From positions 1-64,000 of the forward strand of contig CAVSOT010000010.1 in NCBI GenBank assembly GCA_963729695.1: 64,000 nt of DNA. Direction: 5' to 3'. The notes under the pieces were generated by a model, which saw nothing but the letters and a program-made list of their open reading frames with translations, ran no database searches and had not been told where the DNA came from. The translations under genes were made by a program, and so were the position numbers. The DNA comes from PALSA-693 sp963729695. GTDB lineage: Bacteria; Actinomycetota; Acidimicrobiia; Acidimicrobiales; Palsa-688. Position 1 is the stretch's first letter. Each line of letters opens with the position of its first letter. Shown piece by piece: positions 33,841 to 43,854 of this stretch.

Positions 33841-35478
33841 TCAGGCGCCCGGGGGTAGGAGGTGCCGGAGACGGGCACGGTCCTGCTCTGAGAGCGCTAC
33901 GAGGGGCGAGTTCCGGTCGGGACGCCAGTACACGTCGTCATGGTTCCAGGCTTCCCTGCGGAGCCTCTGTTTGTCGATCTTCATGCTCGCCAGTTTTGGA
34001 AGCTCGTCCACGATGCGAACGAAGTGAGGAACCCACTTGGGCCCCAGGTCCGGCTGAGCGGCGAGGAAGGTATCCAGCTCGGCGGGATCGAGGGAGCGCC
34101 CAGGAGTCACCTCGACAGTTGCCATAACCCGGTCCCCGACCGGGTCGTCTGGTACTGCGTAGATGGCTACTGACCGCACGGCTGGATGACGACTGATGAT
34201 TCCCTCGACGGGCGCGGCCGCGAAGTTCTCGCCGTCCACCCGAAGCCATTCGTTCGAGCGGCCCGCGAAGTAGAACCAACCATCGCGGTCGCGATAGGCG
34301 AGGTCGCCCGACCAATAAAAGCCCTGTCGGAAGCGCGTCTTCGTCGCAGCTTCATTCTTGTAATAGCCCTCGAAGGAGTCCGACGGTTTGGTCTCGACGA
34401 TCTCGCCCACCGCCTCGTCCAGGTTGGTCACCCGTCCCGACTCGTCCAAGTCGGCTGGCGGGCACTCGAGGCCGGTCTCGGAATCGAGGATCTTGACCGA
34501 ACCGGTCTCCCCGGCCGGCTTGCCCAGCGCCCCTTCCGGCATCGCCGAGTCGCGCCGGATGATGATGATTCCCTCTGTCGATCCGTACGCATCGGATACC
34601 CGACAGCCGAATCGACGGGCGAACTCACCGATATCACGCGGTGATGCCTCGTTGCCGATCGCCAGTTTGAGCATGTTGTCCGCGTCGTCATCCTGCTCTG
34701 GCACCGAGAGTATGTAGTTGAGGACCTTCCCCGTGTAAGTGATAACGGTCGCCTTGTGGCGACGAAGGTCCCCAAGAGTCTGCGAGGCCGAGAACCGTCT
34801 GCGAGTGGCAATGGGCACGCCCGCAGTGATGGCCGAGGACCATCCGGTGAACAGCGAGCTGGAATGGAAGAACGGAAGGGAGGTGTAGACCACGTCGCCC
34901 GGCCCGAGAGGGATCACGCCGGCGACGTGCTCCCCGGTCCGGGCGAATCGGCCTTGGGTACATCTGACTGCCTTCGGTAACCCCGTCGACCCGGATGTGA
35001 AGATCAGGAGGAACAGGTCGTCCTCGGCGGCACTCGGCAGACCCGTCGCCGGCTCGGTATCGAGAAGCGCCCGGTACTCGGGCGAATCGACGTCGAGGAT
35101 GTTCCCTTTGGCGCGACCGAGATCGAGACCATCGAGAAGTGGAAGCATCGCGCTCGACGTAACCAACGTCTGGCAGTCGGTGTAACTGACCAGCTGCTCC
35201 AGCTGGGCGCCGCGGTAAGTGGAATTGATCCCGACCACCACTGCACCCGATATCGCCGCGCCTGCGAGCCAGAAGAGGTACTCCGGCACGTTCTCGAGCA
35301 GTACTCCGATATGCGGCGCCTGAGTGGGATCTCTCCTGTCCGCGAATATTCGAGCTCGTCGCCGCGCCTCGACGACTAGTTCACGATAAGACCAACTCTG
35401 ATCCTCGAAGAGTAACGCGGCGCCCGAGTCCTCGGCCCGGCCCAAGAGCACAGCGCTAGCAGTGCTCAAGGTCACCAC
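33841..35478 (-). CDS. Acyl-CoA synthetase (AMP-binding, FadD17-like)
   Basis: A 545-residue ANL-superfamily ligase. The P-loop is LLIFTSGSTGLPKAVRCTQG; the A5 region reads DAYGSTEGIII; the hinge/A8 region is GDLAYRDRDGWFYFAGRSNE, followed by RVDGENFAAAPVEG. The C-terminal lysine segment is present (KLASMKIDKQRLR). It is most like the mycobacterial FadD17 group. It forms CoA thioesters for the beta-oxidation genes next door. The promoter is at 35508-35536. Confidence 0.92.
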   Translation of the reverse strand: MVTLSTASAVLLGRAEDSGAALLFEDQSWSYRELVVEARRRARIFADRRDPTQAPHIGVLLENVPEYLFWLAGAAISGAVVVGINSTYRGAQLEQLVSYTDCQTLVTSSAMLPLLDGLDLGRAKGNILDVDSPEYRALLDTEPATGLPSAAEDDLFLLIFTSGSTGLPKAVRCTQGRFARTGEHVAGVIPLGPGDVVYTSLPFFHSSSLFTGWSSAITAGVPIATRRRFSASQTLGDLRRHKATVITYTGKVLNYILSVPEQDDDADNMLKLAIGNEASPRDIGEFARRFGCRVSDAYGSTEGIIIIRRDSAMPEGALGKPAGETGSVKILDSETGLECPPADLDESGRVTNLDEAVGEIVETKPSDSFEGYYKNEAATKTRFRQGFYWSGDLAYRDRDGWFYFAGRSNEWLRVDGENFAAAPVEGIISRHPAVRSVAIYAVPDDPVGDRVMATVEVTPGRSLDPAELDTFLAAQPDLGPKWVPHFVRIVDELPKLASMKIDKQRLRREAWNHDDVYWRPDRNSPLVALSEQDRARLRHLLPPGA

Positions 35479-35507
35479 CCGCCCAATCGTAAATGTAGCT
35501 TCTGTTC

Positions 35508-35536
35508 AGCATGAGACCTCTCGATTTCAATATCGA
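35508..35536 (-). promoter_or_regulatory. Promoter with GAYRTYGAYRTC-like element, site 7 (acyl-CoA synthetase)
   Basis: Minus strand: TCGATA at 35536-35531, 17-base spacer, CATGCT at 35513-35508. The element is GATATTGAAATC, one base off consensus, in the usual register (third base of the -35). The gene start is 30 bases downstream. Confidence 0.6.
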
Positions 35537-35572
35537 GACTAAACGCCCGGTTGGACGCCGATTGCCTGACGG

Positions 35573-36796
35573 CTACCCGAAGGTCAGCTCGCGGGCGTTT
35601 TCGACCATGATCCTGCGCTGGTCCTTGAGCGAGAACGAGGCCACGTTGGCGAAGAAATCTCTCGGCTGCGTCAGCCCTTCAGCGTGTGGCCAGTCCGAGC
35701 CGAAGAGGATCCGCTCGACGGGAACGTACTGAGCCAGCCGGGTGACGTCGTCCTCGACGAACGGTGCCACCCAGCAGTGCTCGATGAACTGCTCGACAGG
35801 GTCGGATTTGAACATGCCGGGATTCTGTCCGGCCAGCATTTCCAGTGAGTGCAGCAGCCGCGGCACCCAGTCGGCGCCGTTCTCTATGTAGGCCACTCGC
35901 AACCGAGGAAAACGCTCGAAGAGTTTGTGGGCCACGAGGACAGTGGCGAAATCCTCGATCAGCCGGTGCTTCATCAGCTGGGCCAGCAGGGAGGCTGCTC
36001 CGTCTGCCGCGTCCTTGCCGGATGCGTCCGGAAGTTCGCCGCCTAGCTGCCAACTTCGCGCGATTGCCTCTGACACGTCGGTATAACCGTCCTCGAAGCC
36101 GGCGTGTGCTGTGACCACGATACCGGCCTCTTGAATTCTGGCCCAGAAGGGGTCGAAGAGACGATCGGCAGGTGATCTTGTTCCCTGAGGAGTGAAGACC
36201 GGTCCGTTGCGGATCGTGATCACCCGGGCTCCTCGGTCAAGACACCACTCCACCTCCCGCACGGCGGCGTCCACATTCGAAAGCGTTATGAATGGCACGC
36301 CGAAGATTCGGTCGCGATAAGAGAAGCCCCAATCTTCCTCGATCCAACGATTGAAGGCCCGCAGAATCTCGATCGAGGCTTCGATGTCCGGCTGCATCGG
36401 GCCTTCCATGCATACGCCCTGAGAGGGGAAGATCCAGATCGCCTCGACCCCCTGGTCGTCCATGCACCGGAGTCGGGCGTCCCGGTTAAACCACTCGGGA
36501 TGGTCGGCAGGTGCTTCACATGTCAGTTCGTCTCCGACCCGAGCCTTCGTGGTCTTGCCGCGGAAATAGTCGTAGAGCGCTCCGGGGCGGGGCCGGGGGT
36601 GGACATCACCGGGCCCTGGGACTATGGGGTGGACCCGGTCGCCGAAGAAGTAGCGGGGTGTGCCATCCACTTCTTTGAGCAGAACACCCCGGTCCATGAA
36701 CTTGGGGTCTCGATACCGTGTGAACGCATCACTCGACTCCCAATAGTGGTTGTCGGCGTCGAATACGGTGGTGATACCGCCCTGGAGCTGAGTCAT
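35573..36796 (-). CDS. Amidohydrolase 2 family protein
   Basis: A 407-residue amidohydrolase_2 protein. The N-terminal metal site is VFDADNHYWESSDAF (DxNH in place of HxH), the mid-protein His is GIVVTAHAGFEDGYTD, and the C-terminal acid is ERILFGSDWPHAEGL. The ATG at 36796 follows GAGGGGGGAC. It begins 11 bases after the D-aminoacylase-type gene and is clearly co-transcribed with it, repeating the 13.5-16.8 kb pairing. Confidence 0.9.
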   Translation of the reverse strand: MTQLQGGITTVFDADNHYWESSDAFTRYRDPKFMDRGVLLKEVDGTPRYFFGDRVHPIVPGPGDVHPRPRPGALYDYFRGKTTKARVGDELTCEAPADHPEWFNRDARLRCMDDQGVEAIWIFPSQGVCMEGPMQPDIEASIEILRAFNRWIEEDWGFSYRDRIFGVPFITLSNVDAAVREVEWCLDRGARVITIRNGPVFTPQGTRSPADRLFDPFWARIQEAGIVVTAHAGFEDGYTDVSEAIARSWQLGGELPDASGKDAADGAASLLAQLMKHRLIEDFATVLVAHKLFERFPRLRVAYIENGADWVPRLLHSLEMLAGQNPGMFKSDPVEQFIEHCWVAPFVEDDVTRLAQYVPVERILFGSDWPHAEGLTQPRDFFANVASFSLKDQRRIMVENARELTFG

Positions 36797-36807
36797 ACCG
36801 TCCCCCC

Positions 36808-38532
36808 TCAGTCGGTCCCGTGCCGGAGCAGCTTGCCGGGAGTCGCTTCGGTGCATTCGCCTTCGATGAACGTCGTCTGGCCATTGACGATGATGCGGTC
36901 GTAGCCGATGGCCTTCTGGATGAGTCGCCACTCTCCGGCGGGGTAGTCCCAGACCCGTTCCTGGGGCAGCGCATCCAGGGTTGCGAAGTCGTAGACGATG
37001 ATGTCGGCTGGCGCACCCTCGGCCAAGTAGCCACGTCCCTTCAGGCCAGCGGCCTGGGCGGGATACGCGGACAACCGCCAGTGCGCTTCCTCCAACGACA
37101 TGATCTCGTGCTCGCGGACCCAGTAGCTCAGCAACTCAGTCGGAAATCGGGCTGTGGTGATGAACTTCGTGTGCGCTCCTCCATCACTTACCCCGGGAAG
37201 GGCCACCGGGGAGGTGGCGATCTCCTTCATCGACTCGGGCGGTGTCATCATCATCGGGGTCGCGAAGCCAACCCGGAGCTGGCCGGCGAGGGCGACGTCG
37301 AGAAATGCGTCTATCTCGTGCTTGCTTTCGCGGGCAGCCACCTCGCCGACGGTGTATCCCTCGTATTTCTCCTTGATCCGCTGAGCGTCTGGAACGTCGC
37401 TCGAGATCCAGTGAATCTCGATCTGTGTGAGGTCATAGCCGGCGGCAAAGAGGCCGCCGCGATCCTCATGTATATCCTTCATCGCCTGACGACGTACCGG
37501 ATCGGCGAACTTGACCATCTTCTCTTCGACGGTACCCAGGCACGCCTCCCTCCAGCACGGGACGGTGTCCGCAAGGTTGTAATCCTCGAGCGTGAATTCG
37601 GAGACGAAGTTGGTGGTGAGGGCTTGGGCGAAGACCCGCAGGCCTTCCTCCTCGTTGAGGTAGGCGAGTTGCTTGAGGGCGTCGCGGTGTGAGTACTCGC
37701 CGCGGCCGTGCTGGTTGAGCGCTCCATCGGCCAGCAATGCGTTCCAGATGATGGGTCGGCCGCTTTCGCGGGCCATCAGCGCTGCGATGTCGAGCGACCC
37801 GGTGAGCTGTGCCACTCCGCGCCCGAGCGATCCAAGGGCTCGGGAGAAGGCGATCACTTCACGGTCCGTCATGCAGTCGGTCACCATCGGTGTTCCGTCG
37901 TAATCCAGCTGCACGTTGCCCAGCTCGCCGGCGACTTGGGCGCTGAACCCGCAGGCCCCGACCTCCATGCCTTGTACGAGCAGCTCGCACATGCGCCGGA
38001 GTTCGTGGTCGGTCACCCGGTAGGCCTTGGCATTGTCGACTCCAGCCACGTAGGCGTAGAGAGGGGCCAGCGGGACGAACGACATCACGTTGACGCCCTT
38101 GGCGGTGCGCTCGACGCTGTCGAGGAATTCCGGGAAAGTGATCCAGTCCCACGGCATGCCCGCTCGCATCGTCTTGAGCGGCACTGCTTCGTTGCGCGAG
38201 ACCGTCAGCATTGCCCGATCGCGATCTTCGGGCCGGCAAGGGGCGAAACCGAATCCACAGTTGCCGATCACGACGCTCGTCACCCCGTGCCAGCCCGACA
38301 TGGTGCACCAGGGATCCCAGAACACCTGGCTGTCGTAGTGCGTGTGCAGGTCGACAACGCCGGGAGCGATCACCTTTCCGGAGGCATCCACCGCTTCCGC
38401 ACCGTCGGTGCTGTTGATCCGGCCGATCTGGATGATGCGTCCGTCTCGGATGCCCACGTCCGCCTTGTAACGAGGCGTCTGCAGACCGTCGATCACGGTG
38501 CCCCCCTTGAGCACCAGGTCGTAGAGCGACAT
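36808..38532 (-). CDS. N-acyl-D-amino-acid deacylase family amidohydrolase
   Basis: A 574-residue D-aminoacylase-type protein: VVDLHTHYDSQVFWDP near residue 63, VIGNCGFGFAPC near 96, and LPGVSDGGAHTKFIT near residue 455 with the catalytic Asp. The ATG at 38532 follows GAGAAGAGG; the in-frame extension upstream to 38598 is basic and unlike the family. It diverges from the TetR at 38677, so that TetR is a candidate regulator. Confidence 0.92.
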   Translation of the reverse strand: MSLYDLVLKGGTVIDGLQTPRYKADVGIRDGRIIQIGRINSTDGAEAVDASGKVIAPGVVDLHTHYDSQVFWDPWCTMSGWHGVTSVVIGNCGFGFAPCRPEDRDRAMLTVSRNEAVPLKTMRAGMPWDWITFPEFLDSVERTAKGVNVMSFVPLAPLYAYVAGVDNAKAYRVTDHELRRMCELLVQGMEVGACGFSAQVAGELGNVQLDYDGTPMVTDCMTDREVIAFSRALGSLGRGVAQLTGSLDIAALMARESGRPIIWNALLADGALNQHGRGEYSHRDALKQLAYLNEEEGLRVFAQALTTNFVSEFTLEDYNLADTVPCWREACLGTVEEKMVKFADPVRRQAMKDIHEDRGGLFAAGYDLTQIEIHWISSDVPDAQRIKEKYEGYTVGEVAARESKHEIDAFLDVALAGQLRVGFATPMMMTPPESMKEIATSPVALPGVSDGGAHTKFITTARFPTELLSYWVREHEIMSLEEAHWRLSAYPAQAAGLKGRGYLAEGAPADIIVYDFATLDALPQERVWDYPAGEWRLIQKAIGYDRIIVNGQTTFIEGECTEATPGKLLRHGTD

Positions 38533-38638
38533 TCTGGACCTCTTCTCTTTCTTCTCTTGTCTCCTCAATGGAGTGGCGACAATCCGGTCGGTGGCCACCT
38601 GGACGATCGGGAACCCACCTCTTCCACTAGCCTAGTCA

Positions 38639-38668
38639 ACTTGCTATGCAACCAGCAAGTAGTAGAGT
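38639..38668 (+). promoter_or_regulatory. TetR promoter and operator
   Basis: Inverted repeat ACTTGCT-(8)-AGCAAGT at 38639-38660 covers a -35-like TTGCTA (38641-38646). The -10 TAGAGT is at 38663-38668, 16 bases later. The repeat is placed to let a dimeric repressor block both the TetR gene and the divergent amidohydrolase operon. The ATG is only 8 bases after the -10. Confidence 0.6.
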
Positions 38669-38676
38669 GCGGCGTC

Positions 38677-39348
38677 ATGCCAGGTCCCTCCCTCGGGCGC
38701 ACGCAAGCGGAGCGGCGCAACGAATCAGAAGAGGCTCTCTTGGATGCAGCAGCCGAGTTGATCGCGGAGCGCGGCGTCGACCGGTCGTCCTTGGCCAGGA
38801 TCGGCGCACGGGCGGGATCCAGCCGGGGATTACCGACCCATCATTTCGGCTCCAAAGAGGCCCTTGTCGCTCGGCTGGCCCGGCGGGCTCAGGATCACGT
38901 CAGCGAAACGACGCTCGCGGCCCTCGAGCGGGGGCAGGGCGACATCCGGGAGGTGACAGCGCTCGATCTGCTGCAACTCACAGTCGACGCCTACCTCGGG
39001 CTGTTCGAGCACCCCACGGCGGACCTGCGCGCCTTAGTCGTGATGTGGGGATCCACCTTCCCGACCAGTTCGTCGGTTGACGGGATGCTCGAGGCCGATC
39101 GCCGGAGCTACGAGGGTTGGGCGCAGCTGATCGAGAGGGGCCAAAGAGAAGGGTCGATCCGGGCCGACGTGGACCCGGGCGCCGGAGCGGTCGTGCTGCT
39201 GGGACTGCTCCGCGGCGTCGCCGGGCTACTTCTTGCCGACTCCGAGATGACGGATATGAGCGGGGTGCGCCGGGCCTGTCATGATTGGGTCGTCACTTCG
39301 CTCACGCCGCCTCCAAGCGCACCGGACGGCATCGCCGCTAAGGAATGA
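38677..39348 (+). CDS. TetR/AcrR-family transcriptional regulator
   Basis: A 223-residue TetR protein. The helix-turn-helix is at about residues 20-65, ending SSRGLPTHHFGSKEALVARLA, where HHFGSKEAL replaces the usual YYYF core. The ligand domain is about 85-210. The ATG at 38677 gives a compact N-terminus; a longer in-frame extension exists upstream but overlaps the divergent gene. The probable autoregulatory operator is at 38639-38660. It is likely to control the amidohydrolase pair. Confidence 0.9.
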   Translation: MPGPSLGRTQAERRNESEEALLDAAAELIAERGVDRSSLARIGARAGSSRGLPTHHFGSKEALVARLARRAQDHVSETTLAALERGQGDIREVTALDLLQLTVDAYLGLFEHPTADLRALVVMWGSTFPTSSSVDGMLEADRRSYEGWAQLIERGQREGSIRADVDPGAGAVVLLGLLRGVAGLLLADSEMTDMSGVRRACHDWVVTSLTPPPSAPDGIAAKE

Positions 39349-39434
39349 GTAGCTGTCGTGCTGATCAGGCCCAGCTGAGACCGCACGAGAGCGAAGAGAC
39401 GGGGGGTTCCCTGTCGGTGAACATATCCGGCGGG

Positions 39435-40305
39435 CTACGGGGCCCCCATGGCGGCGTGGACGGCAGCTAGGGACTCGATGTACTCGAGATACTCCTCGAG
39501 GGTGTCAAGGGCGCCCCCGACCGAGACGATTGTGGCACCGGCCGCTTCGGTCGCGGCCAGGATCTCCTGCGTTCGGTCGGGCTCCTTGATCGGGTCGAGC
39601 CGGGCCGCAGGCGGGAGCACGACTTCGAAGTCCGGCGGGACCTCTATCTGGTCTAACCATTGGGCGGCCTGAGCCGGCCTCACCGCGAAGGGGTACCAGC
39701 CGTCGGCGAGGGCGGCCGCACGGCGGAGCGAGCGAAGGGTTCGCCCGCCCACCCAGATAGGAACGCGGTCCTGTACGGCGCACGGATCGACGACGAGGCC
39801 CTCGAAGTCATAGAAGCTGCCGTGATAGGCCGGCTCTGGCTTCGACAGCGACGCCCTCAGTGCCGCGGAGAGCGTCGTCGGCGCGTGGGCCGCGGTCGTC
39901 GTAGGGGGCACTCAGGAGATCGAACTCCTCTTTCAGGGTTCCGACACCAACGCCGAGGATCACCCTCCCATTGCTGACCACGTCCAAGGTGCCGTAGCGT
40001 TTGGCGATCTCGAGAGGATGATGGTAAGGGAGGACGAGAACGTGGGTCGCGAATCGGATCTGCTGCGTGCGCGCCGCGAGGAAGCCGAATGTGGCGAGTG
40101 GCTCCCAGTACCGAGCACCACGGCGGCTCAGCTCAGCGGCCGGGAGGGCGACGTGGTCGCTACAGGTTAGGTGATGGTAGCCAGTGCGGTCAGCGGTCTC
40201 GGCAATCCGCGCCAGCTCGTCGATCGAAGCGGAGATCTCCCATTCCCCGTGAGCGCCCGGTGCCATCGTCACTACGGGCGACCCAATGGACAGTTTCAAG
40301 CCCAT
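39435..40305 (-). pseudogene. LLM-class oxidoreductase with a frameshift
   Basis: The start at 40305 (MGLKLSIGSPVVTMAPGAHG) reads as an F420-dependent LLM enzyme through GRVILGVGVGTLKEEFDLL. Near 39861-39868 one extra base moves the reading into the next frame, which continues with LRASLSKPEPAYHGSFYDFE, then VPIWVGGRTLRSLRRAA to the stop at 39435. Both halves are family-typical and join exactly if one G is removed. It is either a pseudogene or a sequencing error. It lies 10 bases downstream of the SDR gene. Confidence 0.85.
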
Positions 40306-40315
40306 TTCAGCCCCT

Positions 40316-41101
40316 TCAGCCCTGCATGTAGCCGCCGGCGTCGACGGGGATCGACTGCCCGGTGATGGTTCTGGCGTCATCGCTCGCTAGGAACAGGACC
40401 AGGTTCGCAACGTCCTGCGTTGATGAGATGTCGCGCAAAGCCACGGCCTGGAGGAGTCGAGCTCTCTCGCTGGCCGCGTCGACCTCGTGCTCATCGGCCA
40501 TGCGCGCCACCCAATTCCGCCACAGCTCTGTGTCGATGCTCCCGGGCACCACGCAGTTGCAACGGATCCCGTAGGAGCCGACCTCGAGCGCGACGGCCTT
40601 CGTGAACGCCCTCAGGGATGCCTTCGCTGTCACGTAATGAGACTTGCGAACCATCCCGCTGTACGCAGCCGTCGACGAGAAATTCAAGATCACGCCGGCT
40701 TGCCGCTCCAGCATTGACTGCTTCAACACTTGTCTCGTGCAGAGCATCGCCGCCGTCACGTCGATGTCTATGGTTGCGTACCAGTTCTCGAGCGTCTGCT
40801 CCCAGATCCAAAGATCCGTGCCAGGTGCGGCCGCGTTGTTGCACATGATGTCGACGTGTCCGAACTCGTCGATGGCGCGGGTCACCATCGCCTCGACGTC
40901 ACCTTCGTTCGTAACATCGGCGCGCATGGCGATGGCCCCCGCCCCTGCCGCAGCTGCCGCCTCCCGGACGAGCTTCTCTCTGCGCGCTGCGAGCAACACC
41001 CGCGCTCCTTCCCGCACGAAAGTAGCGGCCATCACCGGGCCGAGGCCGGTGCTCGCCCCGGTGATGATGGCGACCTTCCCCTCCAACCGGCCGTCGCTCA
41101 T
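40316..41101 (-). CDS. Short-chain dehydrogenase/reductase (SDR)
   Basis: A 261-residue classical SDR: TGASTGLG at about residues 15-22, AARREK after beta-strand 2 (basic, so NADP(H) is possible), CNNAAA at about 90, and catalytic Ser142-ish with HYVTAKASL. The C-terminus GQSIPVDAGGYMQG is normal. It overlaps the SnoaL-like gene by 4 bases. The three genes SnoaL-SDR-LLM form an operon driven from the 41.75 kb element. Confidence 0.93.
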   Translation of the reverse strand: MSDGRLEGKVAIITGASTGLGPVMAATFVREGARVLLAARREKLVREAAAAAGAGAIAMRADVTNEGDVEAMVTRAIDEFGHVDIMCNNAAAPGTDLWIWEQTLENWYATIDIDVTAAMLCTRQVLKQSMLERQAGVILNFSSTAAYSGMVRKSHYVTAKASLRAFTKAVALEVGSYGIRCNCVVPGSIDTELWRNWVARMADEHEVDAASERARLLQAVALRDISSTQDVANLVLFLASDDARTITGQSIPVDAGGYMQG

Positions 41102-41601
41102 TGCGACGCTTCTTCGAACAGTTCCTGCAGCGCGTCACGGAACAGCCGGTGACCCTTGCCGGACGCGTCGAGTAGCCGGTTGGTCCGACGTTGTATCCGC
41201 CATCGGGCGTCGACCCGCTCGAGGTCCCAGCGGACTGCGCTGACGCGCCAGAGGAAGAACCGCTCGGACTCTCTTCGCATGATCAGCGAGTAGGTGAGCA
41301 CTGTCGCATGGTCGCCGTCTATGTCTATCAGGGGTGGCCCAGCGAAATGCCCGACACCTTGCGCCATAAGGCCTTGGTGGTGATCGCCCTCGAGCATCGC
41401 CGTGACCGCGGCGCTACCTTCGTGCGGCTTCCCGTCGGCGTCCCAGTCGTAGACACCATCCTCCAGCCACAGCGCCCCAGCGAAGGACGCCAGGCCAGCA
41501 TCCGCCGCCGGGCCGTACGACATGATCAGCCGCGTTATGGCAGACTCGTCTTCGAGCCGGCGCAGGCGGTCCTGCATCTCCTCGAGTTCGCCCGGGGCCA
41601 T
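41098..41601 (-). CDS. SnoaL-like (nuclear transport factor 2 fold) protein
   Basis: A 167-residue SnoaL_4-type protein: the first helix DESAITRLIMSYGPAADAG, then LWLEDGVYDWDADGKPHEGS, GVGHFAGPPLIDIDGDHATV and the closing RWRIQRRTNRLLD. The family includes small isomerases and dehydratases of polyketide and steroid pathways. It is the first gene of the operon with the SDR and LLM genes. Confidence 0.88.
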   Translation of the reverse strand: MAPGELEEMQDRLRRLEDESAITRLIMSYGPAADAGLASFAGALWLEDGVYDWDADGKPHEGSAAVTAMLEGDHHQGLMAQGVGHFAGPPLIDIDGDHATVLTYSLIMRRESERFFLWRVSAVRWDLERVDARWRIQRRTNRLLDASGKGHRLFRDALQELFEEASQ

Positions 41602-41748
41602 TTCAGCGTCGCCCTTCCCAGTGGATCGTCGTACCGAGCGGGCCGGCTTGGACGAACTGCCGCGCCCGGCGGCGGTGAGCAGGACGCTTCACCGCGACGA
41701 CCACAGCCCCCCTCCGGATCGAAGCAGGTCGATAGTCCGATCCCTCTT

Positions 41749-41760
41749 GATATCGATATC
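41749..41760 (-). promoter_or_regulatory. GATATCGATATC element, site 8 (SnoaL-SDR-LLM operon)
   Basis: A perfect element 148 bases upstream of the SnoaL start. On the minus strand TCGATA-N17-CGGACT is the conserved register; the -10 is weak. Confidence 0.5.
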
Positions 41761-42223
41761 GAGGCATGGAACAACCATACCGGCGGCGTCCATGTCGGTC
41801 AATCCTATGTGTGAACAGCTCCCACGGTCGCCAACCGGAATCCGCGCTCACGTCGCGGCTTACTGCGATGCTCAACGTCTGGACGAAACCGGGACTGGGT
41901 CTACCGGCGTGACCCAGTTGGCCCTCGGCTCGCGCCTTCGCGATCCTCGACCAGGCCGCCGCGCATCGTCTCGAACGACTTCCGCAACGTGTCCTAGGTG
42001 TCGATTCGGTGGTGAAATCCCTGCCGGGTTCATTATCGCCGAGGGCAGAACAGGGAGGGCTTTCCAGGGCGTCGAGAGCCGAATCAGCACGTCGGTGCAG
42101 ACGAGCGACTGGCCTACGAAATCGTCGACGCCGCGATCAGCAGGTGGCGGGCATCGGCTGAGCCGACTGCCCGCCACCGCTGCTGACCCCGGGGGGAGGG
42201 GCCAGGACCTACGCAGTGTATTC

Positions 42224-42235
42224 GATGTCGACATC
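42224..42235 (+). promoter_or_regulatory. GATGTCGACATC element, site 9
   Basis: A fully palindromic variant. On the plus strand TCGATG lies 18 bases from TAGCCT, a near-fit to the promoter model. The acyl-CoA dehydrogenase reading frame follows about 300 bases later. Confidence 0.45.
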
Positions 42236-42532
42236 AAGAATGGGATAGCCTGGACTTCGTAGGCCGACTCGGTGGTCTAGGCCGACGGCGAGTCGCTCCA
42301 GGTGTTCGAGTCGTCGTAGGAGTTCAAGCGATGATGTCAGGAGGTCTTAACCTGTCCGACTCCAGCCAGCCCCCCGGGTTTCCGGAATTGGGTGTCATCG
42401 ATATCCAGGCGGTCTCGTTCGTTCCCCACGGCACGAAGCCACGGGCATGACGACAGCCGTCAAGCTCTCGAGAAGAGGGCAACTCGGCCGATGCACCCGG
42501 CCGCGCCCAGAACTGCCTCTGCATATCGATTG

Positions 42533-43709
42533 ATGCCATCGACGAGCGGGGAAATGGCCCGGTTCCGGGGGCAGGTGGAGGACTGGTTCGAGGCCAACGC
42601 CCCCCGAAAGGGGTCGCCCGGCGATTTCTCGGCTGTTCACATAGTTGCAGCCAATTCGGTCGAGGACTACCAAGCGGCGGAGCGGAAAGCCCTCGACATC
42701 AGCCGCCAGTGGCAGAAGACCCTGTACTCGGCCGGTCTCGGCGGTCGGTCCCTGCCTCCGGAATACGGAGGCCAGGGGGCCCCACAATGGCAGGACTCGC
42801 TCGTTGCGGAGGTCCAGTCCGGGTATGGGGTTTCGACAAAGGTGCTGGCGATCAGTCTCGAGATGGTTCCCCCGGTGCTCATGCAGTACGGGACCCAATA
42901 CCAGCGCTCGAAACACCTGCCCGCAGTCCTCAACGGGGACGAGGTGTGGTGCCAGCTGCTCTCGGAGCCAGACGCAGGATCGGATCTCGGAAGCGCCAAG
43001 ACGTTTGCCGCTCCGGTCAACGGGGGTTGGCGAGTTTCCGGCCAAAAGGTGTGGACATCCGGGGCGGGTGCCAGCGACTTCGCGCTCCTGATAGCGCGCA
43101 CTGATAGAGACGTCGTCGGCATGGCGGGCCTATCGTGCCTGATACTTGATATGTCCGAGGACGGTGTGCAGGTCCGGCCTCTTCGCCAGATGTCCGGGGC
43201 GTACCACTTCAACGAAGTGTTTCTTGAGGACGTGTTCGTGCCTCACGACTCGCTCATAGGACAGCTCGGCGGTGCCCGGGCCGTACTCCGCACGATGCTG
43301 CAGAGTGAGAGGTCGGCGATCGGTGGCGGCACGAGCGCCCGCTCAGCAGCCCAGCTCATCGAGCTGGCCAAGCTCCTAGATCGCGAGAGGGAGGCCGTAG
43401 TGAGACGGCTTCTCGTCGATGCGTTCATCAGGGAGAGGCTTCTGGATCTCACACTCGTCCGGATCGGAGGGAGTGCCGACATAACCGCCGGTGGATCCAT
43501 CACGAAGCTGATGTACAGCGAGCACGCCGCGGCTATCGGCCGACGCCGGCGCCTGTATTCTCGGACCAGCTGCTACAGCTGACTTCCTCCCTGAGGCGAA
43601 GCCGTGGCTGGAGAGGCTGCTCTTCGCCCCGGGACTGCGTATAGGAGGGGGAACCGATGAGATCCAGCGCAACGTCATCGCAGAGCGCGGCCTGGGCTTA
43701 CCGCGATAG
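42533..43709 (+). pseudogene. Acyl-CoA dehydrogenase with a frameshift near its end
   Basis: Reads well as an acyl-CoA dehydrogenase from about 42533 (start uncertain between 42491 and 42554): GLGGRSLPPEYGGQGAPQWQ, LLSEPDAGSDLGSAKT and KLMYSEHAAAIG. At about 43540 one extra C shifts the frame. Removing it restores DAGACILGPAATADFLPEA, then the FAD/active-site C-terminus LRIGGGTDEIQRNVIAERGL and a stop at 43707-43709. It is either inactive or a sequence error. Confidence 0.85.
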
Positions 43710-43854
43710 GACCGGGGGAGCTCCCGATGTCGCGGTACCGGGGGGACCCGAACGTCACGACCTGTATTTGGGGTTCGCTCCCGCCTGCGCTGTGTAACAC
43801 CTCCAGACGATCGAGTTCGGCAATCTGTGTCTGGGGCCTTGAACACGTTGGAGA

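Larger units (their letters stand above)
41602..42532. other. 930-base gene-poor region with two dispersed elements
   Basis: I see no complete gene. Short coding-like scraps occur, such as LAYEIVDAAISRWRAS around 42110 on the plus strand and LNSYDDSNTWSDSPSA on the minus strand at 42277-42330, neither attached to a start. It contains elements at 41749-41760 and 42224-42235 and is probably decayed DNA. Confidence 0.45.

Noticed and set aside
41603..41875. Minus-strand frame of 90 codons upstream of the SnoaL-SDR-LLM operon
   Set aside because: It spans the 41749 element, is rich in Arg and shows no domain; more likely untranslated leader.
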